NCBI GenBank assembly: GCA_903832735.1
Contig: CAILCO010000087.1
Span: 17,654-81,653 of the forward strand
From: an uncultured Sterolibacterium sp.
GTDB lineage: Bacteria; Pseudomonadota; Gammaproteobacteria; Burkholderiales; Rhodocyclaceae
Length of the DNA stretch: 64,000 nucleotides
Reading direction: 5' to 3'
The notes beneath the pieces were generated by a model, which was given only the letters and a program-made list of their open reading frames with translations, was not told the origin of the DNA and did not search any database. Each line of letters starts with the position of its first letter. Within the stretch, counting starts at the first letter, position 1. The translations under genes and the position numbers were made by a program. This document shows positions 8,904-17,685 of this stretch, one piece after another.

Positions 8904-9807
8904 TTTGCGGAACGCGACGGGAGAACGTTGCAAGATCGTCGTCAAGATGCAGGGGCAGGGGAGGAAAGCGATCCGGCAGGATCATCTCCCTGACCTTCTG
9001 GCTCACCGTCACGACCGGTGCGGTCAAATCGCCGGCGCTGTTGCCGCCACGCAGCGCCATCCCGAGCAGTAGGCCGGCCGCCAAGGCTGCGGCCAGGGGC
9101 TTGAAACGCAGGCCAAGACGCCAGGCATGCCACTCGGCACGAAGCCGGCCCAGGGTCGCCGGTCGCAACTCCCGTTCAGCCTTGAGGCGCGCCGCGCTTT
9201 CCTCACGCAACGAAATCGCTGCCGCCTGACGTTCCCGGGCGGCAGTTTCGGCACTGCGCGCCACACCGCTCTTGGTCTCGGCCAGGCGGCGCAACTCCAC
9301 CTCGGCCGCGACGCGGCGCTTGTCTTCCCGAATGGCGTCCATTTCGGCGGAAAGCCTTGCCGCGGTGGCCGACTCGGCCTGCCGTTCGACCTCTACCCGG
9401 GCTTCCAGGCGGGCCGCCAGCGACTGCTCGGCCCTGGCGCGGATATCGGCCAGAGCCCGGGCTTCAGTCTCGGCCTGGAGCCGGCTGCGATGCTGCTCCA
9501 GGATCCGCCCTTCGGCCGCGATGCGGTCACGGGCCGTGCGTTCCGCGTCGACCTCCGTCGCGGCCTGCTCAGTTGCCAGCTGGCGCAACCGGGCGTCCGT
9601 TTCGGCGCGCCGGCGGACCGCGGCGGAAGCTTCCAACTCCGCTTGAGCGCGACGTCTAGCGGTCGCGAGCGCCTCGGCCTCAAGCCGCTCACGCGCCTCA
9701 GCCTCGTCCGCGGCTTGCAGTTCGACGGCCCTTCGGCTCATCGAGCGCTGTTCGGCCAGGCGCTCAGCCTCCAGCCTGTCTCGCGCAACCTGCTTGGGAT
9801 CCTGCAT
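8899..9807 (-). CDS. unassigned coiled-coil protein with a single membrane segment
   Basis: I do not recognise this family. 302 residues: about 235 residues of Ala/Glu/Arg-rich heptad-like sequence (repeated AEAEARERLEAEALA-type units), one hydrophobic segment at about 236-252 (KPLAAALAAGLLLGMAL) and a 50-residue tail containing PPLPLHLDDDLATFSRR. No signal peptide at the N-terminus, so the coil should be cytoplasmic and the tail periplasmic, the reverse of TolA. Minus-strand start ATG 9807 has GGAG about nine bases upstream. Divergent from cutA. Confidence 0.6.
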   Translation of the reverse strand: MQDPKQVARDRLEAERLAEQRSMSRRAVELQAADEAEARERLEAEALATARRRAQAELEASAAVRRRAETDARLRQLATEQAATEVDAERTARDRIAAEGRILEQHRSRLQAETEARALADIRARAEQSLAARLEARVEVERQAESATAARLSAEMDAIREDKRRVAAEVELRRLAETKSGVARSAETAARERQAAAISLREESAARLKAERELRPATLGRLRAEWHAWRLGLRFKPLAAALAAGLLLGMALRGGNSAGDLTAPVVTVSQKVREMILPDRFPPLPLHLDDDLATFSRRVPQN

Positions 9808-9952
9808 CGACTACGACTCCGCTTTCTGGGGGGCTTGCCTCGTACTATAAGGAGCAAGACCGTTGGAGCCAGGGCGGAATATCGGCGGAAAACCAGTGCA
9901 TACCCAAGGAACGAGGGTTGACGCGAAGAGAAGGAGAGTAAAATCTGCGGCC

Positions 9953-10285
9953 ATGTCCAGCCTGCTCGTCCTGACCAACCTGCCCGACGCCGACAGCGCA
10001 CATGCCTTGGCCGTGCTTTTGGTGGAACAGCGCCTAGCCGCCTGTGTGAACATCCTGGCGCCGGCGCGCTCGGTGTATCGTTGGGCCGGCAAGATTACCG
10101 ATGCGGATGAGGTTCCCCTGCTCATCAAGACCTCGGCATCGCGTTATGCCGAACTCGAAGAGGCGATCCGTAACCATCACCCGTACGAACTTCCCGAGAT
10201 CATTGCCGTCCCAATCGAACGAGGGCTACCCGGTTACCTCGCCTGGGTGGATGCCGAAACCACTGCGACCAATTTCTCATGTTGA
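9953..10285 (+). CDS. cutA: divalent-cation tolerance protein CutA
   Basis: 110 residues from ATG 9953 (MSSLLVLTNLPD). CutA trimers bind divalent metal and have been linked to copper tolerance. Family marks: EQRLAACVNILAPARSVYRWAGKI, EVPLLIKTS and HPYELPEIIAVPIERGLPGYLAWV. It overlaps dsbD by seven bases, and the cutA-dsbD pair is common in betaproteobacteria. Confidence 0.95.
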   Translation: MSSLLVLTNLPDADSAHALAVLLVEQRLAACVNILAPARSVYRWAGKITDADEVPLLIKTSASRYAELEEAIRNHHPYELPEIIAVPIERGLPGYLAWVDAETTATNFSC

Positions 10286-12060
10286 AAATATTCCTGCTGC
10301 TCTTCTCTCTCGCTCCGGCTCTCGGCTTCGCTGCCGCGGAACCGCTGCAACCCGAACAGGCCTACCAGTTCTCCGCTCGTGCGGTGAATGCCACGACGCT
10401 GGAAGCGCGCTGGCAGATCGCCGACGGCTACTACCTTTACCGGGAAAAATTCAAGTTTGCGCTCGGCGCGGGGTCAGGCAAACTAGGCAAGGCGCAATTT
10501 CCTCCGGGCAAGATCAAAGACGACGAATTTTTCGGCAAGGTCGAGACCTACCGCAATGAAGTACGCGTGCTCCTGCCGTTCGAGGCGGCCGCCGGCGCGA
10601 CATCGCTCACGCTCCAGGTCACCTCGCAAGGTTGCGCCGATCTCGGCGTCTGCTATCCCCCGATGGAGCAACAGGCAACAGTGCAGCTGGTTTCTTCGAC
10701 GGGACCGCAGATGTCGCTCGCGCCGCCTGCCGCGACCACCGAAAAACAGCCGACCGGCGACGAGAGTTCAAGGATCAGCCTGCTGCTCAAGAACGCCAGC
10801 GTGTGGACCCTGCTGCTGTTCTTCCTGGGCTCGGGCGTGGCGCTCGCCTTCACGCCGTGCATGTTCCCGATGGTTCCCATACTCTCGGGGATCATTGTCG
10901 GCCACGGCCACGACATCACCAAGCGGCGGGCCTTCGTGCTGTCCACCGTCTACGTTCTCGGCATGGCCGTCACCTATGCGCTCTTCGGCGTCGCCGCCGG
11001 CCTGTCGGGCACACTGCTTTCGTCCGCGCTGCAAAACACCTGGGTACTCTCCGCCTTTGCCGCACTCTTCGTTGCCCTGTCGCTGTCGATGTTCGGCTTC
11101 TACGAACTGCAGCTGCCGAGCTTTCTGCAAAGCAAACTTACCGACGAAGCCAACCGCCAGCAAGGCGGCAGCCTACATGGCGTACTGCTGATGGGAGCGC
11201 TCTCCGCGGTCATCGTCGGCCCCTGTGTCGCCGCGCCGCTGGCGGGCGCCTTGCTGTATATCGCCAGAACGGGCGATGCGCTGCTCGGCGGCAGTGCGCT
11301 GTTCGTCATGGCACTCGGCATGGGCCTGCCGCTGATCGTCGTCGGCACCTCGGCGCGCCATCTGCTGCCCAAGCCAGGGCCGTGGATGGAAGCGATCAAA
11401 AAAGTCTTCGGCGTGCTGCTGCTGGGCCTGGCGATCTGGCTGGTGTCGCCGGTGATCCCCGTGCCGGCGCTGATGTCGGCCTGGGCGGTGCTGCTGATCT
11501 TCTCCGCAATCTATCTCTCGGCGCTCGACCCCTTGCCCCCCCATGCCCATGGCTGGCAGAAGTTCGGCAAGGGGGTGGGGGTCGTGCTGCTGCTGATCGG
11601 CGCTGCGCTTCTGGCAGGCACCCTGGGCGGCGGCCGCGATGCGCTGCAGCCGCTCGGCTTCCTGCGCCCTCAGGGTGTAGCGGCGGCCGAGGCGCAAGGG
11701 CCAAAATTCGAACGGATCAAATCGCCGGCGGAACTGGATCAGCGCCTGAAAGCCGCAGGCCGTCCGGTGCTGCTCGACTTTTATGCCGACTGGTGCGTCT
11801 CCTGCAAGGAGATGGAGCGCTATACCTTCACCGATCCGGGAGTCGCCTCGCGCATGGGCAAGATGCTGCTGCTCCAGGCCGACGTCACCGCCAACGACGC
11901 CGAAGACCGGGCACTGCTGAAACGCTTCAGCCTGTTCGGCCCACCCGGGATCATCTTCTTCGACGGCAGCGGCCGCGAAATCCCCGACCTGCGAGTGATC
12001 GGCTTCCAGGAAGCCGGCCCTTACTCGGTCACGCTCGACACGGCCCTCGCCGCACGCTGA
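10279..12060 (+). CDS. dsbD: thiol:disulfide interchange protein DsbD
   Basis: Inner-membrane protein that carries reducing power from cytoplasmic thioredoxin to periplasmic disulfide isomerase and cytochrome maturation. 593 residues: signal peptide (about 1-20), periplasmic alpha domain with GCADLGVCYPP, eight-helix beta domain with FTPCMFPMVPILSG and GPCVAAPLAGALLY, and C-terminal thioredoxin-like gamma domain with active site DWCVSCKEME. All three Cys pairs are present. Overlaps cutA; ribE follows after 41 bases. Confidence 0.97.
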   Translation: MLKIFLLLFSLAPALGFAAAEPLQPEQAYQFSARAVNATTLEARWQIADGYYLYREKFKFALGAGSGKLGKAQFPPGKIKDDEFFGKVETYRNEVRVLLPFEAAAGATSLTLQVTSQGCADLGVCYPPMEQQATVQLVSSTGPQMSLAPPAATTEKQPTGDESSRISLLLKNASVWTLLLFFLGSGVALAFTPCMFPMVPILSGIIVGHGHDITKRRAFVLSTVYVLGMAVTYALFGVAAGLSGTLLSSALQNTWVLSAFAALFVALSLSMFGFYELQLPSFLQSKLTDEANRQQGGSLHGVLLMGALSAVIVGPCVAAPLAGALLYIARTGDALLGGSALFVMALGMGLPLIVVGTSARHLLPKPGPWMEAIKKVFGVLLLGLAIWLVSPVIPVPALMSAWAVLLIFSAIYLSALDPLPPHAHGWQKFGKGVGVVLLLIGAALLAGTLGGGRDALQPLGFLRPQGVAAAEAQGPKFERIKSPAELDQRLKAAGRPVLLDFYADWCVSCKEMERYTFTDPGVASRMGKMLLLQADVTANDAEDRALLKRFSLFGPPGIIFFDGSGREIPDLRVIGFQEAGPYSVTLDTALAAR

Positions 12061-12101
12061 TCCTCTATAATGCGGTCTTCTTCTCCACCGTGACGTCCAG
12101 C

Positions 12102-12722
12102 ATGTTCTCAGGCATCGTCGCCGCCACCGGCAAAATTTCCCGCATCCAGCCGCTCGAACAGGGACTCTCGCTGTTCATCGAAGCGGGCGCGCTGGGTCTT
12201 TCCGACGTCGCCCTGGGCGACTCCATCGCCTGCAACGGCGTCTGCCTCACCGTCGTGGCAAATGACGGCAACACTTTCAGCGTCGATGTCTCGCGGGAAA
12301 CGCTGGACTGCACCGTCGGCCTCGAGGGCATGAACGAATTAAACCTGGAGAAGGCGCTGCGCCTGGCCGACCGCCTGGGCGGTCATCTGGTCAGCGGCCA
12401 TGTCGACGGCGTCGGCGAGGTGCTGAAATTCGCCCCGGTAGGCGAGTCGTTCGAGTTGGTGATCCGCGCTCCGCAGGAACTGGCGAAATATATCGCCAGG
12501 AAGGGTTCGATCACGGTGAATGGGGTCAGCCTCACCACCAACGATGTGGCTGGCGCCGAGTTTTCCATCAACCTGATCCGGCACACCCTGGAGATGACCA
12601 CGCTGAAATATCTCAAGGCCGGCAGCCGCGTCAATCTTGAGGTCGATCTCATCGCCCGTTACGTCGAGCGGATGCTGACGGCGGCCAGCGACCTCCAAGC
12701 ACAATCGTCACTATCCACTTGA
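12102..12722 (+). CDS. ribE: riboflavin synthase, alpha chain
   Basis: Dismutates two 6,7-dimethyl-8-ribityllumazines to riboflavin. 206 residues: two lumazine-binding barrels starting MFSGIVAATGKI and GHLVSGHVDGVGEV, with the conserved IACNGVCLTVV and ITVNGVSLTTNDV motifs. A much longer frame from 10632 is the dsbD shadow running into this gene. A -10-like TATAAT lies at 12066-12071 without a -35 box. Its usual partners ribBA and ribH are 14.5 kb away, beyond the catabolic island. Confidence 0.95.
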   Translation: MFSGIVAATGKISRIQPLEQGLSLFIEAGALGLSDVALGDSIACNGVCLTVVANDGNTFSVDVSRETLDCTVGLEGMNELNLEKALRLADRLGGHLVSGHVDGVGEVLKFAPVGESFELVIRAPQELAKYIARKGSITVNGVSLTTNDVAGAEFSINLIRHTLEMTTLKYLKAGSRVNLEVDLIARYVERMLTAASDLQAQSSLST

Positions 12723-12739
12723 TAGTCCGCTGACATAGA

Positions 12740-12763
12740 CAGAGCGGCAATTCCTCCGCTCTG
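12740..12763 (+). terminator. hairpin after ribE
   Basis: CAGAGCGG, eight-base loop, CCGCTCTG, 17 bases after the ribE stop. No T-run follows, so it is a weak terminator candidate. It lies in the 12723-12912 stretch that marks the left edge of the island; I see nothing else there. Confidence 0.45.
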
Positions 12764-12912
12764 CGCCAAGAACGCCTAACCAGCATAGGCCAGGACCGGC
12801 TCGGCAAACACCAGTTGCCGGCATTTCTCCCGCTCGCCAGACCCCAAAGCACCTGAATATTTCAGTTTTCAAGTAGCAACCGCGCGCAGGAAAATCCGTG
12901 CTGCATCGCAGC

Positions 12913-12941
12913 TTGACACTCGGAAATTGCGATGTTATCGT
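12913..12941 (+). promoter_or_regulatory. promoter of the catabolic island operon
   Basis: A perfect -35 TTGACA (12913-12918), 17-base spacer, and -10 TATCGT (12936-12941, four of six). Expected start near 12948, about 39 bases before the moaD-like ATG, which has GGAGG at a normal distance. Confidence 0.6.
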
Positions 12942-12949
12942 AAATTCAT

Positions 12950-12964
12950 CACATGTCTGACGAT
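12950..12964 (+). promoter_or_regulatory. candidate MarR operator at the island promoter
   Basis: CACATGTCTGACGAT. It matches 13 of 15 bases of CAGACGTCTGACGAT at 27083-27097, upstream of the marR gene at the other end of the island. It sits at about +2 to +16 of the promoter above, a place where a bound repressor would block transcription. Confidence 0.5.
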
Positions 12965-12986
12965 TATCGCGATGGAGGGGCTTGAG

Positions 12987-13373
12987 ATGGAGGTGCGTTG
13001 GGACGCAGCAGTCAGCGGCAGCCGCTTCTGGTCGGAGCAGCCGCCGGTCGAGCCGCCCATGATTGCCGCCAGCAATCATGGCTGGATAGACGTACGCGTT
13101 TGGCCGTTCGGTATCCTGGCCGACAGCCGCATCGAGCGGCCGATCATGCTTGAACTGGGCGACGGCTTCACGCTGCGCGACGTCATCAATGGGCTGGAGG
13201 CTCGCTGCGGCGCCGAATTCCTCGACGGCATGCTCGATGGAAAAGGAGAATTGATCAGCCATTGCCGCGTGTTCGTCGATGGCCGCATGATCGAGCGCCT
13301 GGAGCAACCGGTTCCGAGTGGACCGCAGGCGGACGTGGAAATCATCCTACTGGTCGCCACTGAAGGCGGCTGA
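12987..13373 (+). CDS. MoaD/ThiS-like sulfur-carrier protein
   Basis: 128 residues. The beta-grasp part runs from about residue 30 (VRVWPFGILADSRIERP) through LELGDGFTLRDVINGLEARCG to the C-terminus LLVATEGG; the terminal Gly-Gly is the adenylation/thiocarboxylate site of MoaD-type carriers. MoaD donates sulfur to molybdopterin. Start ATG 12987 is chosen over 12972 because GGAGGGG stands just before it. It is longer than housekeeping MoaD (about 80 residues), with an extra 30-residue N-terminus. First gene of the island operon, directly before a molybdopterin enzyme, so a dedicated cofactor role is inferred. Confidence 0.65.
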   Translation: MEVRWDAAVSGSRFWSEQPPVEPPMIAASNHGWIDVRVWPFGILADSRIERPIMLELGDGFTLRDVINGLEARCGAEFLDGMLDGKGELISHCRVFVDGRMIERLEQPVPSGPQADVEIILLVATEGG

Positions 13374-13401
13374 CCGTTCCCGGCAAAGGAGAAACCCTGA
13401 A

Positions 13402-15993
13402 ATGAATACCGCCGCACCAGAGTTCGCAGTCGCCGCCGACGATGCCTGGGTACCGTCTTCCTGTTCCCTTTGTTACGGTTCCTGCTCGATACTTGCCCAC
13501 CGCGTCGATGGCGTGGTGGTCAAGATCGAAGGCAATCCGGAGTCCGTGGTCGGCAAGGGCAAGCTCTGCGGCAAGGGCGTATCGGGGATCATGACCCATT
13601 ACGACCCCAACCGTCTGACCAAACCGCTGCGCCGCACCAACCCGAAGAAGGGCTTGGGCGAAGATCCGGGATGGAAGGAGATTTCCTGGGACGAAGCCCT
13701 GAGCGAACTCGCCGAGGTGCTCAAAAAAGTGCGTCAGGACGACCCGCGCAAACTCGTCGTTCAGCGCACCACGACCGTAACCGCCGGGCGCACGCCGTTC
13801 CAGACTTTCGCCGCCGCTTTCGGCACGCCGAATTTCTCCGTCTCGGGCGGCGGCCAGCATTGCGGCAACGGCGCGCACCTGATCAGCGGCATCATGCATG
13901 CATCATGGTCTGTGGTGCCCGACTTCGCCTACTGCAATTACGCGATGTACTTCGGCGCCTCCAAGGGCCACGCGGCCGGCCACGCTTCCTGCTCCAACAT
14001 GGGTCTGGCGGCGGATGCCCGGGCGCGCGGCATGAAGATGGTGGTGGTGGACCCGATGGCGAATTTCGCCGGCGCAAAAGCCACCGAGTGGGTGCCGCTG
14101 CGCGTCGGCACCGATGCCGCGTTGGCCATGTCCATGGCCAACGTCATGGTCAATGAACTTGGCATGGTGGACCGCCCCTATCTCCAAGCCAGGACCAACA
14201 GTCCATACCTGATCGGTCCCGACAAGCGCTATGTGCGCGATCCCGAATCGAAGAAGCCGCTGGTTTGGGATACTGCTGCGAATGCCGCACGGCCGTTCTC
14301 CGAGGTCGCCGCTGCGGACATGGCGCTGGAAGGCGAGTTCTTCGCCAACGGCGTAAAGTGCCAGCCGGCGTTCATGAAACTCAAGGAACATCTCCTGAAA
14401 TTCACGCCGGAGTGGGGCGAGTCCGTCTCTACCGTACCGGCAAAGAATATCCGCCGCCTCGCCTGCGAATTCGCCACCGAAGCGCGCATCGGCAGCACCA
14501 TCATGGTGGACGGGGTGACCCTGCCGTACCGGCCGGTGGCCGCCGTTGCCTTCCGCGGCAACCAGGGGCACATGAATTCGACCTACAATTTTTTCGCTGT
14601 CGACCTGCTCAACCAGTTGGTCGGCGCCGCGGACGTGGTCGGTTCCTGCCTGGGCTTCAATCCCGCCAGCAAGGGCTTCCCGGAAACCGGCAGGCCGCGC
14701 TACGTGCCCACTGCAGACGAGGACGGCCTCATGGTCACGGGCATGTGGATGGGTTATCACTACCCCTATCCGGCTGCCGAACCGCGCATGCCGAAGAATC
14801 TCGGCCTGCAGGATCTGTTCGTCATGGGCATGACCTCGCCCTTCCTCAATTCCATCGACCAGGAAGAATTGTGGCAGAAGTTCGAGGTGCCCTACCGTCC
14901 CGAAGTGCTGATTAATTTCGGCGCCAACCTGATGATGTCGATCGGCACCAGCGAAGTGGTGGCAAAGTCGCTGGAGCGCTACAAATTCATCGCCTCCTTC
15001 GACCTTTTCCTCACCGAGACCTCGCAGTTCGCCGACATCGTGCTGCCCGATGCCAGCTATCTGCAGTCGACCGACTCGCGCTCGAATTTTCCCTTCATCT
15101 TCAGCCTGCCCGGCGGGATGGGCGAATGGTGCTGGCCGATCCGCCAGGAAGTGGTGCCGTTGGACGGTGAGCAGCGCCGCTTCTCCGAGGTGCTGCTGGA
15201 TCTGGCCGACCGCGTCGGGATGCGCGCCGACCTGAACGCCGCCTACAACGCCTCGATGAACCTGCAGACACCTTACCGGCTGGAAGGAGATAACGCCTAC
15301 ACCTTCCCGGAAATCTGCGATCTCGAGTTGAAGAACAATTTCGGTCCCGAGCGCGGCCTGGAATGGTTCAAGGAGCACGGGCTGATCAAGTGGAAGAAGC
15401 AGCCCGAAGAAGTTTATTGGCGGCCTTTCGTCGATGTGCGGGTGCCCGTCTATTGGGAATTCATGGTCTCCATGTGGGAGAAGATCAACGCCATCTGCGA
15501 GCCGCGGGGCGTGAAGATTCCGCAGGAATACTACGATCCGCTGCCGGACTTTCTGCCCTGCCGCTCCCATCTGTGTCAGAAATCGGGCTTCGACTTTTAC
15601 GCCTTCTATTATCGCGACACCATCCACACCAACAGCTTCACCATGGAAAACCCCTGGCTGGACGAAGCCGCCGAACTCGATCCCTTTTCCTACTACGTGG
15701 CGATACATGCCGAAGTGGGGAAAAAGAAGGGCCTGCACGACGGACAACTGGTCTGGGTGGAGAGCGAGGCGGGCCGCAAGGTGAAGGGCAGGATCCGCCT
15801 CACCCAGGCGGTACACCCGGAAGGCCTGGGCATCGCCGCCTGCGCCGGGCACTGGGGCAAAGGCATGCCCGTCGCCCGTGGCAAGGGGGTGTTCTTCAAC
15901 GAACTGTTGGAACTGGATTTCGATCACGTCAGCCCGAACAACCTCAATCTTGATCTCTGCGTCAAGGTGCGCGTCACGCCGGTGGAGGTCTAA
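13402..15993 (+). CDS. molybdopterin oxidoreductase catalytic subunit (DMSO reductase family)
   Basis: 863 residues from ATG 13402, with AAGGAG upstream. N-terminal [4Fe-4S] motif Cys21-x2-Cys24-x3-Cys28-x27-Cys56; bis-MGD binding regions follow, including GQHCGNGAHLISG near residue 154, whose Cys is the likely Mo ligand as in polysulfide/thiosulfate reductases and acetylene hydratase. The C-terminal cofactor domain starts around TMENPWLDEAAEL. There is no twin-arginine signal, so the subunit should stay in the cytoplasm although it is followed by a ferredoxin subunit and an NrfD-type anchor. The substrate is unknown. Confidence 0.9.
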   Translation: MNTAAPEFAVAADDAWVPSSCSLCYGSCSILAHRVDGVVVKIEGNPESVVGKGKLCGKGVSGIMTHYDPNRLTKPLRRTNPKKGLGEDPGWKEISWDEALSELAEVLKKVRQDDPRKLVVQRTTTVTAGRTPFQTFAAAFGTPNFSVSGGGQHCGNGAHLISGIMHASWSVVPDFAYCNYAMYFGASKGHAAGHASCSNMGLAADARARGMKMVVVDPMANFAGAKATEWVPLRVGTDAALAMSMANVMVNELGMVDRPYLQARTNSPYLIGPDKRYVRDPESKKPLVWDTAANAARPFSEVAAADMALEGEFFANGVKCQPAFMKLKEHLLKFTPEWGESVSTVPAKNIRRLACEFATEARIGSTIMVDGVTLPYRPVAAVAFRGNQGHMNSTYNFFAVDLLNQLVGAADVVGSCLGFNPASKGFPETGRPRYVPTADEDGLMVTGMWMGYHYPYPAAEPRMPKNLGLQDLFVMGMTSPFLNSIDQEELWQKFEVPYRPEVLINFGANLMMSIGTSEVVAKSLERYKFIASFDLFLTETSQFADIVLPDASYLQSTDSRSNFPFIFSLPGGMGEWCWPIRQEVVPLDGEQRRFSEVLLDLADRVGMRADLNAAYNASMNLQTPYRLEGDNAYTFPEICDLELKNNFGPERGLEWFKEHGLIKWKKQPEEVYWRPFVDVRVPVYWEFMVSMWEKINAICEPRGVKIPQEYYDPLPDFLPCRSHLCQKSGFDFYAFYYRDTIHTNSFTMENPWLDEAAELDPFSYYVAIHAEVGKKKGLHDGQLVWVESEAGRKVKGRIRLTQAVHPEGLGIAACAGHWGKGMPVARGKGVFFNELLELDFDHVSPNNLNLDLCVKVRVTPVEV

Positions 15994-15995
15994 TC

Positions 15996-16598
15996 ATGAG
16001 ATACGGAATGGTGATAGACCTCAAGCGTTGCATCGGCTGCTACGGCTGCCAACTCTCCTGCAAGGCGGAGAACGGCACGCCGCCCGGCGTCTTTTTCGCC
16101 CGCGTGCTGAAGCAGGAAGAGGGAACCTACCCGACCGTCAATATGCTGTTCCTGCCGGTGCTGTGCAACCACTGCGAGGAGCCTGCCTGCGTCGATGCCT
16201 GTCCGACGGGCGCGAGCTTCATCTGGGAGGACGGCACCGTCGACATCGACCCGGACCAGTGCGTGGGCTGCCGTTCCTGCATGATGGCCTGCCCCTACGG
16301 CAACCGCTATATCAACGACAAACCGCAGCACTACTTCGCGCAGGGCCAGACGGCATTCGAACAGGCGCGCACCGGGCGCCACCAGACCGAGGTGGTGATG
16401 AAGTGCAACTTCTGCCGGGATCGGGTCCAGGCCGGACAGGATCCGGCGTGCGTGGCGAATTGCCCGACCAGCGCGCGGATTTTCGGCGACCTGGATGATT
16501 CCAGCAGTATCGTATCTCGGCTCATCAAGGAGCGTGCCGGATTTACGCTGCATCCTGAAATGGCAACGAAACCTTGCGTGTACTACCTACCGACATGA
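15996..16598 (+). CDS. four-cluster ferredoxin subunit of the molybdoenzyme
   Basis: 200 residues, DmsB/PsrB-like electron-transfer subunit. Sixteen Cys form four [4Fe-4S] sites: CIGCYGCQLSC (12-22), CNHCEEPACVDAC (57-69), CVGCRSCMMAC (89-99), and the split fourth group CNFC with PACVANC. It starts three bases after the catalytic subunit stop and should link the Mo centre to the membrane anchor. Confidence 0.95.
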   Translation: MRYGMVIDLKRCIGCYGCQLSCKAENGTPPGVFFARVLKQEEGTYPTVNMLFLPVLCNHCEEPACVDACPTGASFIWEDGTVDIDPDQCVGCRSCMMACPYGNRYINDKPQHYFAQGQTAFEQARTGRHQTEVVMKCNFCRDRVQAGQDPACVANCPTSARIFGDLDDSSSIVSRLIKERAGFTLHPEMATKPCVYYLPT

Positions 16599-16640
16599 TA
16601 GTCGGGACGAATGACCAGCAGACGAATTGGAGGAGGCGGC

Positions 16641-17564
16641 ATGTCTGATTCCCAGGCGAAATACCAGCAGATGTTGATTGATCTGCGCAGCGATTTTCGT
16701 CCCCAGCGCGACTGGGGAGAGGGGCGGGGTCTGCTGCTGGTGGTCGGCCACTTCTTCGTCGGCGTGGCGGCGGGCGGCTGGCTGATGTCGTTGATCTTTG
16801 CCAGCAGCAACGGACTGCTGCTGTCGTACCTGCTGGCTGCGCTCGGGGGCGTGGTGCACCTGGGCTTTCTCGGCCATCCGGAACGCTACTGGCGAATGAT
16901 GCGGCGGGTGAAGACCTCCTGGGTCTCGCGCGGGTTCGTCGGGATCACGCTTTTTCTCGTCGGCGGTTTTCTCTACCTGGTACCGGTGCTGTGGCCGACA
17001 GGATTGTGGGGCGGCGGCTCGATAACGGCCATGCTCGGCTATGGCATGGCGGCGATCGGCATGGTGGTCATGATCGGCTACATGGGCTTCGTCTACACCG
17101 CATCGCGAGCCATCCCGTTCTGGAATTCACCGCTGCATCCAGCCCTGTATGTCGGCTATGCCTTGCGCGGCGGCGTCGCCGCCTTGCTGGTCACACGCGC
17201 CCTGGAGGCAAACCTCGACCAGGTCAATCAGTTGCTGGTGCTCTGGATAGCGGTCACCGTCGCGGTAACGCTGTTCTATGTGCTGGAAATCCATGGGGCG
17301 CTGAGCAGCGGCAACGCCGCGGCGCGGCGCTCGGTTCATGAACTGCTGGCCGGACGCGTGTCCGCCTACTTCTACGGCGGCATTCTGCTCCTCGGCATCA
17401 TCCTGCCGGCATTTCTGGTCTGGACCGGCATGTCCGGGCCGTTGACGCTCGGGGCCATGGCGCTCCTGGGAGTGGCCTCCGCAGGCGGAGACTTCTTCAT
17501 GAAGTACGCCACCATCCGCGCCGGCGTGCACCTGCCGCTGCTGACCCGTGCCGGCGCCCGCTAG
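16641..17564 (+). CDS. NrfD/DmsC-type membrane anchor subunit
   Basis: 307 residues and about eight membrane helices; start ATG 16641 with GGAGGAGG upstream. Conserved-looking parts are LGHPERYWRMMRRVKTSWVSRG and AIPFWNSPLHPALYVGYALRGG. In this family the anchor exchanges electrons with quinone. With the two preceding genes it forms a complete A-B-C complex. The stop TAG is part of a family A repeat that follows. Confidence 0.85.
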   Translation: MSDSQAKYQQMLIDLRSDFRPQRDWGEGRGLLLVVGHFFVGVAAGGWLMSLIFASSNGLLLSYLLAALGGVVHLGFLGHPERYWRMMRRVKTSWVSRGFVGITLFLVGGFLYLVPVLWPTGLWGGGSITAMLGYGMAAIGMVVMIGYMGFVYTASRAIPFWNSPLHPALYVGYALRGGVAALLVTRALEANLDQVNQLLVLWIAVTVAVTLFYVLEIHGALSSGNAAARRSVHELLAGRVSAYFYGGILLLGIILPAFLVWTGMSGPLTLGAMALLGVASAGGDFFMKYATIRAGVHLPLLTRAGAR

Positions 17565-17620
17565 TGCCCGTAGTTGTCGGCACGACAACCCAGGGCACTT
17601 GTGCCACGAAGCAGGTATTA
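17561..17620 (+). repeat. hairpin repeat, family A copy 2
   Basis: CTAGTGCCCG, TA, GTTGTC, loop GGCAC, GACAAC, CCAGGGCAC, TTGTGCCACGAAGCAGG, TATTAG. The paired arms are GTGCCC/GGGCAC and GTTGTC/GACAAC. CTAG holds the stop codon of the anchor gene. It separates the molybdoenzyme genes from the receptor genes and could end or weaken transcription between them. Confidence 0.85.
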
Positions 17621-17685
17621 GAAGAAAACAATAAAAGAGGTTGGCGAACGCACAACTTCGGAATTATCACTTGGAGGAGGAAGCC

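Noticed and set aside
9127..9921. 264-codon plus-strand frame opposite the coiled-coil gene
   Set aside because: The minus-strand frame gives a coherent coiled coil plus membrane helix and a ribosome site; the plus-strand product is low-complexity.
10632..12722. 696-codon plus-strand open frame
   Set aside because: The first 490 codons are an out-of-frame reading of dsbD; only the part from 12102 is a gene (ribE).
13903..15927. 674-codon minus-strand open frame
   Set aside because: It is antisense to the molybdopterin catalytic subunit, has no ribosome site or domain, and has the Gly/His-rich composition typical of GC-rich antisense frames.
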